From JANNUT01 sp046331425 (GTDB lineage: Bacteria; Acidobacteriota; Polarisedimenticolia; J045): a DNA stretch of 64,000 nt. Position 1 is the stretch's first letter. Each line of letters opens with the position of its first letter. The notes beneath the pieces were generated by a model that saw only the letters and a list, made by a program, of their open reading frames with translations, was not told where the DNA came from and did no database searches. Location: contig JAXLQU010000001.1 in the NCBI GenBank assembly GCA_046331425.1, positions 124,001-188,000 on the forward strand. Reading direction: 5' to 3'. The translations under genes were made by a program, and so were the position numbers. Below are positions 49,731 through 59,323 of the stretch, one piece after another.

Positions 49731-50954
49731 ATGAATCGGGTACTAGCCGTAGCTACCTGGACACTCGTCGCGATCACACCGGTTCTGGCGCAAGCTCCGA
49801 CCGTCACGATCTCGCCTCCCCCCAAGGAGCGAAAACTCGAACTCGGATCGATGCAGATGCGCACCGGGGCCGACTTCGTGGTGGAAACGGGTGAAGTCGT
49901 GCCGGGAGATGCGTACGTTCTCGCGGCAAAACGTGGGCGGATTTCCGGCCAGATCAAAGGCGACCTTTGGCTCGCGACCCCTCAAGCCGATATCGATGGG
50001 ACGGTTGATCACGATCTGAACCTGACGGTGTCCGTCGCCAACATCACCGGTGCCGTGGGCGACGATCTGCGTGTTCTGGCCAGCATCTTCACACTCGGTG
50101 GGCAAGTCGCCGGCGATGCGATCATCGGCGCAGGAACTGTCTCGTTGGATCCACAGTCGCATATCACCGGGGCGGTCGTGGTCTATTTCGGTGGTCAGGT
50201 CGATATCGCAGGCCGAATCGATGGACCGGTCCAGATCAACAAGACAGGTAGCGCCACGATTCGCGGACAGATCAATGGCGATCTCACCGTGATCTGCGAT
50301 CAACTCGATATCGAACCGGGGGCCAAGATCGCAGGAAATCTCACCTACTCGGCACGCAAGGAAGCGCACGTCGAACCCGGGACCGTCGCTGGCACGGTGA
50401 CCCGCACCGAACTCGAGGACCTGCCCGAAAACGCCGACGGTGCGAGCCCAAGTTTCAGCCCGTTCTGGTTCACCGTTGAGCATGTGTACTTCCCGATCGT
50501 TTCGCTGATCGCCGGAATTCTCATGGTGGTGTTCTTCGGCCGCTTTGTGAACGCTTCGTTGGGGCAAGCCAACACCGGCAGCGGGCTCGGCATGTCCTTC
50601 GGGATCGGATTCGTTGCGATCCTCGTGATGGTGATGGCTGGGATCGTCTGCTGTTTCTTGCTACCCATGGCGCTTGCCGTCTGGTCGCTGTTAGGAGCGC
50701 TGTTCTACTTCGGCGGGCTGATCGGCAAGATGTTGGTCGGTCAATGGTTGTTGAGGCCGCTGCTGAAGCGTCAGATTCACCCGATCCTCGGCCTGCTGTT
50801 GGGAGTGTTCGTCCTGGAAATCGTGGGATTCATTCCCGTGATCGGCGTGCTGGCGGTGATGTGCGCCATCTTCACCGGGATCGGCGCGGTGCTGATGCAA
50901 CTGCGAAGTGTGCGACAGGGTGAGGAGGTCGGAGGGCTGCCCCAAATCCCGTAA
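49731..50954 (+). CDS. Polymer-forming (bactofilin-like) membrane protein
   Basis: 407 aa. Sec signal (VLAVATWTLVAITPVLA). Residues about 60-230 form a bactofilin-like beta-helix with repeated G-x-I/V strands (GRISGQIKGDLWLA, ADIDGTVDHDLNLTV, AQVAGDAIIGAGTV-like, RIDGPVQINKTGSATIRG). Four transmembrane helices follow (about 255-400), ending in a short cytoplasmic tail. Bactofilins are normally cytoplasmic scaffolds, so an exported one with a membrane domain is unusual. A strong ribosome site (AAAGGAGC) precedes ATG 49731. It follows the LytTR gene by 124 bases. Confidence 0.82.
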   Translation: MNRVLAVATWTLVAITPVLAQAPTVTISPPPKERKLELGSMQMRTGADFVVETGEVVPGDAYVLAAKRGRISGQIKGDLWLATPQADIDGTVDHDLNLTVSVANITGAVGDDLRVLASIFTLGGQVAGDAIIGAGTVSLDPQSHITGAVVVYFGGQVDIAGRIDGPVQINKTGSATIRGQINGDLTVICDQLDIEPGAKIAGNLTYSARKEAHVEPGTVAGTVTRTELEDLPENADGASPSFSPFWFTVEHVYFPIVSLIAGILMVVFFGRFVNASLGQANTGSGLGMSFGIGFVAILVMVMAGIVCCFLLPMALAVWSLLGALFYFGGLIGKMLVGQWLLRPLLKRQIHPILGLLLGVFVLEIVGFIPVIGVLAVMCAIFTGIGAVLMQLRSVRQGEEVGGLPQIP

Positions 50955-50961
50955 CCTCGAT

Positions 50962-50984
50962 GGGGCGGTCGACGGGGCCGCCCC
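50962..50984 (+). terminator. Hairpin between the polymer-forming and ABC-F genes
   Basis: 7-bp stem (GGGGCGG with CCGCCCC) and a 9-base loop, followed by TACAAT, 8 bases after the stop and 16 before the ABC-F start. The T-run is missing, so it may be a weak terminator or an attenuator in the ABC-F leader. Confidence 0.45.
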
Positions 50985-50999
50985 TACAATACCCGGCCC

Positions 51000-52955
51000 A
51001 TGCTGCAACTCGAGACCATCGGCCGCACCGTCGCCGGACAACACCTGTTTCGTGGCGTTACCTGGACGATCCATCCGGGAGAGCGCATCGGCATGGTGGG
51101 CGCCAACGGCAGCGGAAAAAGCACGCTGCTGAGAATCATCGCGGGGCGCGATGAGCCCGATGAAGGCAAGCTCCACTCGCGTACCGGGTTGCGCGTTGCG
51201 TACTTGCCTCAAGAGGTCGAAGCCGAAAGCTCGGGCGAGAGTTCGGTGCTCGAGACGGTGTTGGCGGGCGCCGACGATGTACGCCGTCTGGGACGCGAAC
51301 TCACCGCGCTCGAGGAGCGAATGCACGCCACGGCGACTGCCGGCAGTTCCGCGCAGGAGCTGGCGCTGCTCAGCGAGTCCTACGGCGAGAAACGCGCCCT
51401 GTTCGAGTGGTTCGGCGGCGACGAGTTGGAAACGCGTGCGCAGATCGTCTTGAGTGGACTCGGCTTCTCTCTCCAAGAAACGCATGCTCCCTTGAAGACA
51501 TTCTCCGGGGGTTGGCGCATGCGCGCGCTGATGGGGCGGATGTTGCTCTCCGGCGCCGACCTGTTGTTGCTCGACGAACCCACCAATCACCTCGATCTGG
51601 ATGCTCTCGCGTGGCTGGAAACACAGCTATCCCAATCGCCTGCTGCGGTGATCGTGGTCAGCCACGACCGCGTGTTCTTGGATCAAGTCGTCACCAAGGT
51701 GGCGCACTTGTCGCGCGAGCAGTTGCGCTTGTGGCCCGGCAATTACAGCGCCTGGGTGGCGCGTCGCTCCGCCGAACGCGACGAGTTGGCGTCGCGAGCC
51801 ACCAAACTTCAGCGCGAAGAAGCCAGACTCGAGGCGTTCGTCGAGCGGTTTCGAGCCAAGGCCACCAAGGCAGCTCAAGCTCGAGATCGCGCTCGCGTGC
51901 TGGAAGGGGTGCGCGAGGAGCGCGCGCAAATCTCTTTGGAGCGCGATCGGCATTTCCGACTGCGTCTCCCTGATCCGCCTCCCTGTGCTGATCCGATCGT
52001 GATGCTGGAGCAGGTCGAAAAGCGTTACGGCGAGAAGGTCGTGATCTCGGGGGTCGATCTCTCGCTGCGGCGCGGTGATCGCTTGGCGGTGATGGGCCCC
52101 AACGGCGCCGGCAAGACTACGCTGCTGCGGTTGATCGCCGGCGATATCTACCCGGAACGAGGCCGGCGGCTACTCGGCACCGGTCTGACCCTCGGTCGTT
52201 TCGCGCAGCACCAGCTCGAAGCGATGGATCCCGATCGCACCGTGATGGAGGAATCGATGCATGGTGCGCCCGGCAAGAAACCGGAAGAGGTCCGCCGCGC
52301 CCTCGGTTCGATGGGGATCGGAGACGTGCACATCGATCGAAGGATTCGCTCGCTCAGTGGTGGAGAGCGCTCGCGTGTGGCGCTCGCGCGCTTGCTCTTG
52401 AACCCAGCCGCGCTGTTGCTGCTCGACGAGCCGACGAATCATCTCGACCTGCCGATGCGCGAAGCGTTGGAGCAGGGGATCGCGGCGTGGCCCGGCACGC
52501 TCTTGGTGGTCAGTCACGATCGCGCGTTTCTCGATCTCGTCACCAACGGAACATTGGCGGTCGATGGTGGTGTGGTCGAACGGATCGCTCCCGGTTGGCA
52601 AGCATTCCTGCAATGGCGCAACGCCCGCAATCAGATCGTCGGCTCGGCGTCCGACACGGACGCGTCGAGCGCGGAGCGCTCACGGGACTCCAAACGCGCA
52701 AGAGCCGAAGCGATTCAGGAAAGATCGCGCCGGCTCAAGCCGCTCAAGCAGGAACTCACCGAGCTCGAGCACAAGATCCACGCCGACGAAGAGCGACTGC
52801 GCGCGATCGACGATCTGTTCGCCGACCCGGCCGTGGCCGCCGACGGGGAGCGGATGCGTTCCCTGGTACGAGAGCGCGATCAGATTTCCGCAGCGATGCC
52901 CGCCTCGTATTCGCGTTGGGAAGAGCTGTCGGTCGCCATCGAGGAACTCTCTTAG
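51000..52955 (+). CDS. ABC-F family ATPase (ribosome-associated)
   Basis: 651 aa with two ABC domains and no membrane segments. First domain: Walker A GANGSGKST, signature TFSGGWRMRAL, Walker B LLLLDEPTNHLDLD. Linker (about residues 245-320) rich in Arg and Glu, the P-site tRNA interaction motif of ABC-F proteins. Second domain: Walker A GPNGAGKTT, signature SLSGGERSRVALARLLL, Walker B LLLLDEPTNHLDLP. A C-terminal coiled coil (SRRLKPLKQELTELEHKIHA) as in Uup/EttA relatives. ABC-F proteins act on ribosomes during elongation or rescue; whether this one gives antibiotic protection cannot be told. Convergent with the giant repeat protein. Confidence 0.93.
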   Translation: MLQLETIGRTVAGQHLFRGVTWTIHPGERIGMVGANGSGKSTLLRIIAGRDEPDEGKLHSRTGLRVAYLPQEVEAESSGESSVLETVLAGADDVRRLGRELTALEERMHATATAGSSAQELALLSESYGEKRALFEWFGGDELETRAQIVLSGLGFSLQETHAPLKTFSGGWRMRALMGRMLLSGADLLLLDEPTNHLDLDALAWLETQLSQSPAAVIVVSHDRVFLDQVVTKVAHLSREQLRLWPGNYSAWVARRSAERDELASRATKLQREEARLEAFVERFRAKATKAAQARDRARVLEGVREERAQISLERDRHFRLRLPDPPPCADPIVMLEQVEKRYGEKVVISGVDLSLRRGDRLAVMGPNGAGKTTLLRLIAGDIYPERGRRLLGTGLTLGRFAQHQLEAMDPDRTVMEESMHGAPGKKPEEVRRALGSMGIGDVHIDRRIRSLSGGERSRVALARLLLNPAALLLLDEPTNHLDLPMREALEQGIAAWPGTLLVVSHDRAFLDLVTNGTLAVDGGVVERIAPGWQAFLQWRNARNQIVGSASDTDASSAERSRDSKRARAEAIQERSRRLKPLKQELTELEHKIHADEERLRAIDDLFADPAVAADGERMRSLVRERDQISAAMPASYSRWEELSVAIEELS

Positions 52956-52970
52956 TCGTTGCGGGTCGAA

Positions 52971-55900
52971 CTACATCTGTACCTCGACAGGCACCCCGGG
53001 ACGCGAGACCGCCGTCGCCTGCCAACTTCGGCCGTCGGTGCTGTCGACTCGCAACGACCAATTCCCAGGCGGCAACGCATCGATCGACGCGTTGCCGTCC
53101 TGTACCCGCCATTGATCCTGGAGGGCACCCCATGGCCGCAAGGTGCGATAGCGGCGTCCGTCGCTGCCGGTGATCGTGAGTGTGGCCTGTGATCCAGCTT
53201 GGGCCAGATCCTTGACGCGCACGCGCAGTGAGGTTGCGGAGGGAACGGTGACCGTGAACGGACCTCCTGGGGCGTTGATTCCAAAGGCGCTGGTCGATCC
53301 GCCACCCGCGGTGACCAGAACTTCCCATGTTCCCGGCGGAACTGTCGAAACACGCACGCGACCGTTTTCGCCCGTTGGGTAGTTCCCCGACAACGTGACG
53401 CGCCCGGTCGCATCGAGAACCGCGACACGCACGTCCTCTGGAATCGCTCCCGACGACAGGCGCACATCGAATGTGATTCCTTCTGTCGGATCGAGCTTGA
53501 TCTCGAGGTTCTCGCCGCCGCGCCCCGATTGCAGCGTCACGAGCTGCTCGCGCGCTGCGTATCCCTTGCTTTTGATCTGCAACCGATAGGTGTCGTCGCC
53601 GACATTGCGCAAAATGAACCGACCCGACGAATCGCTCGTGGCTCCACGATCTCCCATCCAAAAGCGCGGCCCTTGCTGTTCCGCTTGTGGTTCGAGCGTG
53701 ACCGAGGCGCCGACGATCGGTTGATTGTTCTGCGCATCGAGCAGAAGACCGCTGACCGTTGCGGCGGGGAGATCGATCGAGATCTCGCGGTCGCTGCTCA
53801 GGTCGAGCGTCTCGGTGTGCGTCGCGCCGTTCCAGGTCAGATCCAACCGATAGCGCGCCGGTTCGAGTGCTTCGATGCGGAATTTTCCCTCGTGATCGGT
53901 GCGACCCCAACCGTTGCCGTCAGCATCCAAATTGACCACGGCAACAACCGCTCCTTCGGCCGGGGTTTGGCCTTGCATCACGCTCCCCGACAACGCGATC
54001 CCTTGACCAAACGAAAGATCGAGTCGCACTTCGGGCGCGCCCTGCGGCAACGTCACCGTTCCGGTCGCGCGTCGCCCGCTGGTGCCCCAGCGAGCCTCGA
54101 GGTTGTAGTCACCCGGCGCGAGATTTTCGATTCGGTAGTTCCCCTTGAAGTCGGGCCGCACACCGTTCCATCCGGCTCGATCGGCGCGCACCTCGACCTC
54201 ACCGAACTGCTTTGGATCCAGGCCGAGGATCGTGCCGGAGATCGCACCACCCTGAGCCAGTTTGATCAGCAGATCAGCAACCGGTGCCGCTTCGACTCGT
54301 ACCGGGACCTCATCGTCCAGCGGCGCAAAGCCGGCGCGCGACGCGTTGAGGCTGTAATCACCGGGAGCGATCCCTGTGAGACGGAACGATCCGTCGGCAC
54401 CACTCTGCGCTTGAGGTCCGCCGAAAAACCGACCCGGCGCGTCGAGTCTTACCAGCGCTCCCACGATCGCGGCGCCGTTCTGATCGACGACTCGCCCACT
54501 CACATCGAGTCCGCCGCTGAACGTCAGGTCCAGTCGATTCAAGCCGGGCTTCAGCTCGACGCTCTTGACCGTTCGCGGATAGCTGTCGGAGGTTGCTTCG
54601 ATCGAAAGCGTTCCGGGAATCAGGCTTTCGAGCCGGTAACGTCCATCGCCGTCGGTGGGCGATCGCTCGGACATGCCGCGCACCATCGTCCGTTCACCAC
54701 CCTCTTCGACCGCACCGACCTCCGCACCAGCGACCGGTTGCCCATCGGAGGACAACACCCGCCCTTCGAGTGTGGCGCCCGCCTCGAGCACGAATGAAAG
54801 GTCCGTGATGTCCTTTCCCGACGGAACCTCGACACTCGGCATCGACTTCTTTTGCATCCCCGGGGCCGACGCTTCCAACGCGATCGTGCCGGGATCGACC
54901 GCATCGAACAGGAATTTTCCCTCGGCATCGGAGCTTTCATCGGTGCGCATTTGGAACTGCATGCTGCGCCCACCAAACCCTTCGCTGCGCGTGCGCTGCA
55001 TGCCGATCGTGGCTCCCGCGACTGGCTTTCCCTCGAGATCGACCACACGACCGCCCACCTTCGATGAGGCGTCGAGTGTGATCGTGAGTGGGTTGAGCGG
55101 TGGCACCTGAACACCGCGCGCTCCCGACACTACGTACCCCTCTCGCGACGCGCTCAGATCGATCGTCTCGCCGCGTCGACGATCCTCGAGCGCGAACCAA
55201 CCGTCGGGGCCGGTCCGTGCATCAGGTTCTGCGCCGCGTTGAAACCGCATGCGCATCGCGGCGATCGGGTCGGCGGGTGCGATGCGCACCTCCACGGCGT
55301 CGATCGGCGCGCCGTTTTTGTCGAGCACTTGGCCCTGGATCGTTTCACCCGGTTCGAGGGCGATGCGGCCCGCATCGTACCGAGGCTGCTTGTCGTTGAG
55401 ATCGATCCCCGGGAGTTTGGTGCTGGCAAACCCACGCCGCGCGGCGCTGAGATCGTATCGCCCCGCGGAGAGGTCCGTGATCGAAAACCTTCCATCGCTA
55501 TCGCTGATGGCGCTGGGGTCGGCGACGTTCCCTTCTTGCGCTCCTGCCACGATCACCATCACGCGTCCCTGCCGATCGGCGGGCGCCAGACGCGCGCTCA
55601 CGATGGCGCTGGGGACCGGCTTACCATCGCCGTCGACCACCACCCCCTCGATCGTCAGTCCCGGTCGCAACGTGAGCGTGACACCGCTCTTGGTTTGCCG
55701 GCGTTGCAGTGCGATCAACTCTTGGGTTGCCGCGGCGAAACCGGCTGCCTTGGCTGAGAGCTCATAGCTGTTGTCCGGATCGAGGCGCGTCAGCTTGAAA
55801 GCGCCGCGAGCGTTGGTGCGTGTCTCCGGAAGGCTGCGCTGAGCGCGCCAGAAGCCGCGCCGCATCATGCGCGGTCCCTGCGGTGTCATCGTGACCGCCA

Positions 55901-57092
55901 CACGGGCGCCCGCGATCGGCGTCCCACGTTCATCGGTTACGACGCCGGCCACGGCTGCCGCGGGGCTCAGCGCGATCGTCACCGAAGGACTACTGCTCTC
56001 CAGCGCGAGTTCTTGGCTTGCATCCAAGTAACCGGTGGCTGCCACCAACAGATCGGGCTCGAGACCGCGCTTGGGCATGGAGATCGAAAACGATCCGTCG
56101 CTGCCGCTACGCACCGATTGCCACCGTCTTGCGCGAGGACCGATCAACGCGCCGATCACCGGTCGGCGCGTTTCGACATCGATCACTCGGCCGCTCACAC
56201 TGACGATTGCAGGGAAAGAGATGCGTGTGGGCGTTACCGGTGGCGCCGCTGGCGCGTGCAATGTCTGCTCGACGACTCGACCATCGGCGCTCACCGCTAC
56301 CGCGTTCAAGTCCGTGCCGGGTGCCATCGTTACGACGACCTTTCCAGTCACATCGCTCACGCCGGCAACTACCGGAGGCTCGCCTGTCGCGACGATCACG
56401 TCTCCGAGAGGTTTGCCGTCAGCGTTGGAAACTTCGACCGGGATTGCGGTCCCTTTGGCAAGCGTCAGAGTAAGTTTGGTGGCGCGCACCGACTTGGACG
56501 AGGCCGGCACAAACCCCACGAGTCCCACATTGACGTTCAGTTTCTCGGTGGCGCCCCGAGGGAGACGCGCCGTCCCGTCGGCCGCGGTGCGGGCCAAGCG
56601 CCATTCCGGCGCCGACCAATCGGCGGCGCCAAAACGTGGGCCGCGCTGATCGAAGACACCGCGTACCAACGCTCCGGCAGCGGGCGTACCGTCAGGCATC
56701 GCAACGCGCACGAGCAGGCCTTCGTCAGCCACCAATGCGGCATCGGGGAGGGTTGTTTCCTCGAGCAGCACGAGCGGAGCACTCTCCAGCGGCACGAAAC
56801 CCGATGCATCGACCCGTACACGCCAAACCCCAGCGCTCGGCGCGATCAGCCGAAACGAACCCTGGGTATCACTCTCGGCGCGAGCCAAGGGCGGTACCGC
56901 TGGCCCCCCGGAGAGCGCGAGTTTTCCAACCGTATGCGGCGCGGGCAGCGACTGCAGCGTGATCTGCGCCCCAGCCATCGGCGTGCCGGACTTGTCCACC
57001 ACACGACCGGAGATCGGGAGTTCTAACGCCAAGACCGGTTGGACGGTGATGGCCGCAACGATCGCGGTCAAAGCAAGCAGCGTGGGACGCAT
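52971..57092 (-). CDS. Giant exported protein of carboxypeptidase-regulatory-like repeats
   Basis: 1373 aa from ATG 57092 (GGAGATCCCG before it), starting with a signal peptide (PTLLALTAIVAAITVQPVLA). The rest is a string of roughly a dozen beta-sandwich repeats of the carboxypeptidase regulatory type, about 80-100 residues each. Typical units read GRVVDKSGTPMAGAQITLQS, GVVTDERGTPIAGARVAVTM, GQVLDKNGAPIDAVEVRIAP and GRVVDLEGKPVAGATIGMQR, each with the DGRFSI/APGDYSL second half. No catalytic domain is visible. Such repeats build rod-like adhesive or structural surface proteins. The S8 protease gene follows upstream on the same strand beyond a terminator. The number of repeats is by eye. Confidence 0.9.
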   Translation of the reverse strand: MRPTLLALTAIVAAITVQPVLALELPISGRVVDKSGTPMAGAQITLQSLPAPHTVGKLALSGGPAVPPLARAESDTQGSFRLIAPSAGVWRVRVDASGFVPLESAPLVLLEETTLPDAALVADEGLLVRVAMPDGTPAAGALVRGVFDQRGPRFGAADWSAPEWRLARTAADGTARLPRGATEKLNVNVGLVGFVPASSKSVRATKLTLTLAKGTAIPVEVSNADGKPLGDVIVATGEPPVVAGVSDVTGKVVVTMAPGTDLNAVAVSADGRVVEQTLHAPAAPPVTPTRISFPAIVSVSGRVIDVETRRPVIGALIGPRARRWQSVRSGSDGSFSISMPKRGLEPDLLVAATGYLDASQELALESSSPSVTIALSPAAAVAGVVTDERGTPIAGARVAVTMTPQGPRMMRRGFWRAQRSLPETRTNARGAFKLTRLDPDNSYELSAKAAGFAAATQELIALQRRQTKSGVTLTLRPGLTIEGVVVDGDGKPVPSAIVSARLAPADRQGRVMVIVAGAQEGNVADPSAISDSDGRFSITDLSAGRYDLSAARRGFASTKLPGIDLNDKQPRYDAGRIALEPGETIQGQVLDKNGAPIDAVEVRIAPADPIAAMRMRFQRGAEPDARTGPDGWFALEDRRRGETIDLSASREGYVVSGARGVQVPPLNPLTITLDASSKVGGRVVDLEGKPVAGATIGMQRTRSEGFGGRSMQFQMRTDESSDAEGKFLFDAVDPGTIALEASAPGMQKKSMPSVEVPSGKDITDLSFVLEAGATLEGRVLSSDGQPVAGAEVGAVEEGGERTMVRGMSERSPTDGDGRYRLESLIPGTLSIEATSDSYPRTVKSVELKPGLNRLDLTFSGGLDVSGRVVDQNGAAIVGALVRLDAPGRFFGGPQAQSGADGSFRLTGIAPGDYSLNASRAGFAPLDDEVPVRVEAAPVADLLIKLAQGGAISGTILGLDPKQFGEVEVRADRAGWNGVRPDFKGNYRIENLAPGDYNLEARWGTSGRRATGTVTLPQGAPEVRLDLSFGQGIALSGSVMQGQTPAEGAVVAVVNLDADGNGWGRTDHEGKFRIEALEPARYRLDLTWNGATHTETLDLSSDREISIDLPAATVSGLLLDAQNNQPIVGASVTLEPQAEQQGPRFWMGDRGATSDSSGRFILRNVGDDTYRLQIKSKGYAAREQLVTLQSGRGGENLEIKLDPTEGITFDVRLSSGAIPEDVRVAVLDATGRVTLSGNYPTGENGRVRVSTVPPGTWEVLVTAGGGSTSAFGINAPGGPFTVTVPSATSLRVRVKDLAQAGSQATLTITGSDGRRYRTLRPWGALQDQWRVQDGNASIDALPPGNWSLRVDSTDGRSWQATAVSRPGVPVEVQM

Positions 57093-57214
57093 CGGGATCT
57101 CCTGCGGTTCGATAACTCGTTCCGTTCGGGTCAACGCTCGGCGGACGCACCGGTTCCCAGTCATCCGATCGATCGTCCCGATGTTATGACGTCCACCCGG
57201 CCGGCAGGTTGAAC

Positions 57215-57236
57215 GAAAAACGACCGCTTCGGTCGT
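57215..57236 (-). terminator. Terminator after the subtilisin-like protease
   Basis: Read on the minus strand, ACGACCG and CGGTCGT pair around AAG and are followed by a T-run (five T including the stem end), 40 bases beyond the protease stop and upstream of the giant-protein gene. Confidence 0.8.
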
Positions 57237-57275
57237 GGGGCCTGCCGGACTCCACTAACGCGATTGCTGTCGTAC

Positions 57276-59171
57276 TCAGTTGCAAGCCGTGTTGATGCGA
57301 TTGGTACCGGATGAACTGGCGCCGAATCCGCCGTCGCCACAACTGTTCTTGGCGCGCGCCAGGTAGTACACGGCCGCGCCCGACGCCGGTGTGAGGGGAT
57401 CGTTGAACAGGGGGCTGGAGAGATCTCGGACCAGACACTCGGCGCTCGAAACGCTTCCGCCGCCACCGAGCAGCGTGGCCACGTCACCGCGAATCAGGTC
57501 GTAACGGGTGCCGGTTCCCGCGGCGTTCGCCTGCGTGTCCCACTTCAAGAGCGACTTGGACGCGCCGACGAAGCTCAAGCCGCGAACTCGTCCTGGGATC
57601 GCATAGGCCCCGCCATTCGTGGCGGCGCAGTCGCAAGCATTGGAAACACCATCGTTGTCGCCGTCGGTCAATTGCAGTGTGCCGAGAGCATCGACCAGGC
57701 CGGCGCCTGAGCTGTTGTTGGGATATTGGTTCTGGCGCAACCCGCCGCAGGTTTGTGGTGTGTTTGACCCGACATTGTGCGTCGCCGCCTGCTCCAACAT
57801 GCAGCGCACCACCGACACGGCGCCGCGCAGTTGTGGCCGTACCGAAAGTATCAAAGCCGACACGCCGGCAACATGTGGCGACGCCATCGAGGTCCCGCTG
57901 AAAACCGCATAGCCGTCGATCGGAACCGAACTGCGCACACCGTCGCCCGGAGCCGACGCGTTCGGCTTGCGGCGATTGCTGCCGTCGATCGTGACCGGGC
58001 CGCGGCTCGAGAACCCGGCAATGGTGCGGTTTTGATCGACCGCGCCGACCGAGAACAGCTCGTCGTAGATCGCCGGAGGATCTTGCACGGTGCTGCACGA
58101 AGGACCGCTGTTGCCCGCAGCGGCGATTTGAAGAATGCCGGCTTCACGTTGCCGCGCGAACGCAGACTGCAAGGTCAGCGCACTGCAACCTTCGCTCGGC
58201 GGACAGCCCCACGAATTGTTGGCCACATTCGGGGCCAAGTCGGGGCGACCATCGCGGAACTTGTCGCCGTTGGCAGGGTAGGGGGCGAGGACCCACTCCA
58301 AGCAATCCAGATACAGCGCCGGTGTCCCGTTGCCGTGATCCATGTTGCGGCACGCAATGAACTTCGCTCCGGGTGCGACGCCGATCTGATTGCCGTTGCC
58401 GTCGTCGCCAACCATCGTGCCGGTGACATGCGTGCCGTGATCGTTGTCGTCCAGCGGTGCGTTGCCGTTCTCGACCGCGTCGTGCCAACTGAAACTGTGA
58501 TCGGCCGTCTGTGTCGCCTCGTTCCAGCCTCGATAGTGCTGCTTGAGTGCCGGATGATCCCATTGAACACCGGTGTCGAGCGTGGCGACCACGACCCCTT
58601 CGCCACGTTTGTTGAACGTGCTCCAAACACTCGGCGCACGAACCATCGTGACGCCCCATTCGACCGCATCGCCCGCCGCGGCGGTCCCGGTGGCGGCTTC
58701 CAACCCCGGCGCGCTCATCGTGGCTTGTTGCGAGGGGGCCGAGTTCGGGAGGTCATCGCGCGTAACGGTCGGCAGTCCGTGGACGCGAGGATTTCCCTCG
58801 ACGCGCGCCACGTCGTCGCGCAACGCCAAGCTGCGCGCCAACGACAGGTCGCCACCTTCCACCAACAGTCCATTGACGATCCAAAACGACGTGACACGCA
58901 CCGGGTAGTTGCCCAGCCACTGCGTGAGCACCGGTTGCGTCCGGGCAGCGACCGCGGTCAGGCGGGCGTATTGCTCGCCCGGCGTAAACGAGTCGACAAC
59001 GGACTGCGGCACCTGCTCACGCAGCACCACGAAGAAACTCTGTGGTCCGTCGTGCGTGAGTTTCTGAAGCAGCCACGGTGCGATCTTGGTATCGGGCGTT
59101 GCGGCCGCTCCCACTGAGGTTCCCAACAGCAACAACAGACCGACTCGTCCCACGATCGCCTTGACCCTCAT
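57276..59171 (-). CDS. Secreted subtilisin-like serine protease (S8)
   Basis: 631 aa from ATG 59171 (GGGAG upstream). Signal peptide (AIVGRVGLLLLLGTSVGAAA), a propeptide of about 120 residues of inhibitor type (FFVVLREQVPQSVVDSFTPG), then the catalytic domain with Asp in VVVATLDTGVQ, His in DHGTHVTGTMVG and Ser in FSGTSMASPHVAGVSAL; the oxyanion Asn is in NVANNSWG. After it come a calcium-binding DGDNDGVSNACDC segment and a Cys-containing domain whose last residues, NRINTACN, recall tails in acidobacterial secreted proteins. Divergent from the PDZ gene. Probably extracellular or periplasmic. Confidence 0.95.
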   Translation of the reverse strand: MRVKAIVGRVGLLLLLGTSVGAAATPDTKIAPWLLQKLTHDGPQSFFVVLREQVPQSVVDSFTPGEQYARLTAVAARTQPVLTQWLGNYPVRVTSFWIVNGLLVEGGDLSLARSLALRDDVARVEGNPRVHGLPTVTRDDLPNSAPSQQATMSAPGLEAATGTAAAGDAVEWGVTMVRAPSVWSTFNKRGEGVVVATLDTGVQWDHPALKQHYRGWNEATQTADHSFSWHDAVENGNAPLDDNDHGTHVTGTMVGDDGNGNQIGVAPGAKFIACRNMDHGNGTPALYLDCLEWVLAPYPANGDKFRDGRPDLAPNVANNSWGCPPSEGCSALTLQSAFARQREAGILQIAAAGNSGPSCSTVQDPPAIYDELFSVGAVDQNRTIAGFSSRGPVTIDGSNRRKPNASAPGDGVRSSVPIDGYAVFSGTSMASPHVAGVSALILSVRPQLRGAVSVVRCMLEQAATHNVGSNTPQTCGGLRQNQYPNNSSGAGLVDALGTLQLTDGDNDGVSNACDCAATNGGAYAIPGRVRGLSFVGASKSLLKWDTQANAAGTGTRYDLIRGDVATLLGGGGSVSSAECLVRDLSSPLFNDPLTPASGAAVYYLARAKNSCGDGGFGASSSGTNRINTACN

Positions 59172-59266
59172 CGCACTGTTCTCCCGCATCACACGCCCTC
59201 GCGGAGCGGCAGCAGTCATGTATCGCGATGTCGCCCTCCCGTCTAGTCCTGAATTCCAAACTCTTT

Positions 59267-59292
59267 ACAGCGACCGTCGCGGCGGTCGCTGT
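59267..59292. promoter_or_regulatory. Inverted repeat in the protease - PDZ divergent region
   Basis: Perfect 10-base arms (ACAGCGACCG and CGGTCGCTGT) around TCGCGG, between two divergently transcribed envelope genes, 32 bases before the PDZ start and 95 bases from the protease start. No T-run follows, so an operator or leader hairpin is more likely than a terminator. Confidence 0.45.
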
Positions 59293-59323
59293 ACTCTCAC
59301 GTTCGTTCTGCGGAGGGCCGTCG

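Noticed and set aside
53529..54797. 422-codon frame on the plus strand
   Set aside because: Antisense to the giant repeat protein; Arg/His-rich shadow sequence.
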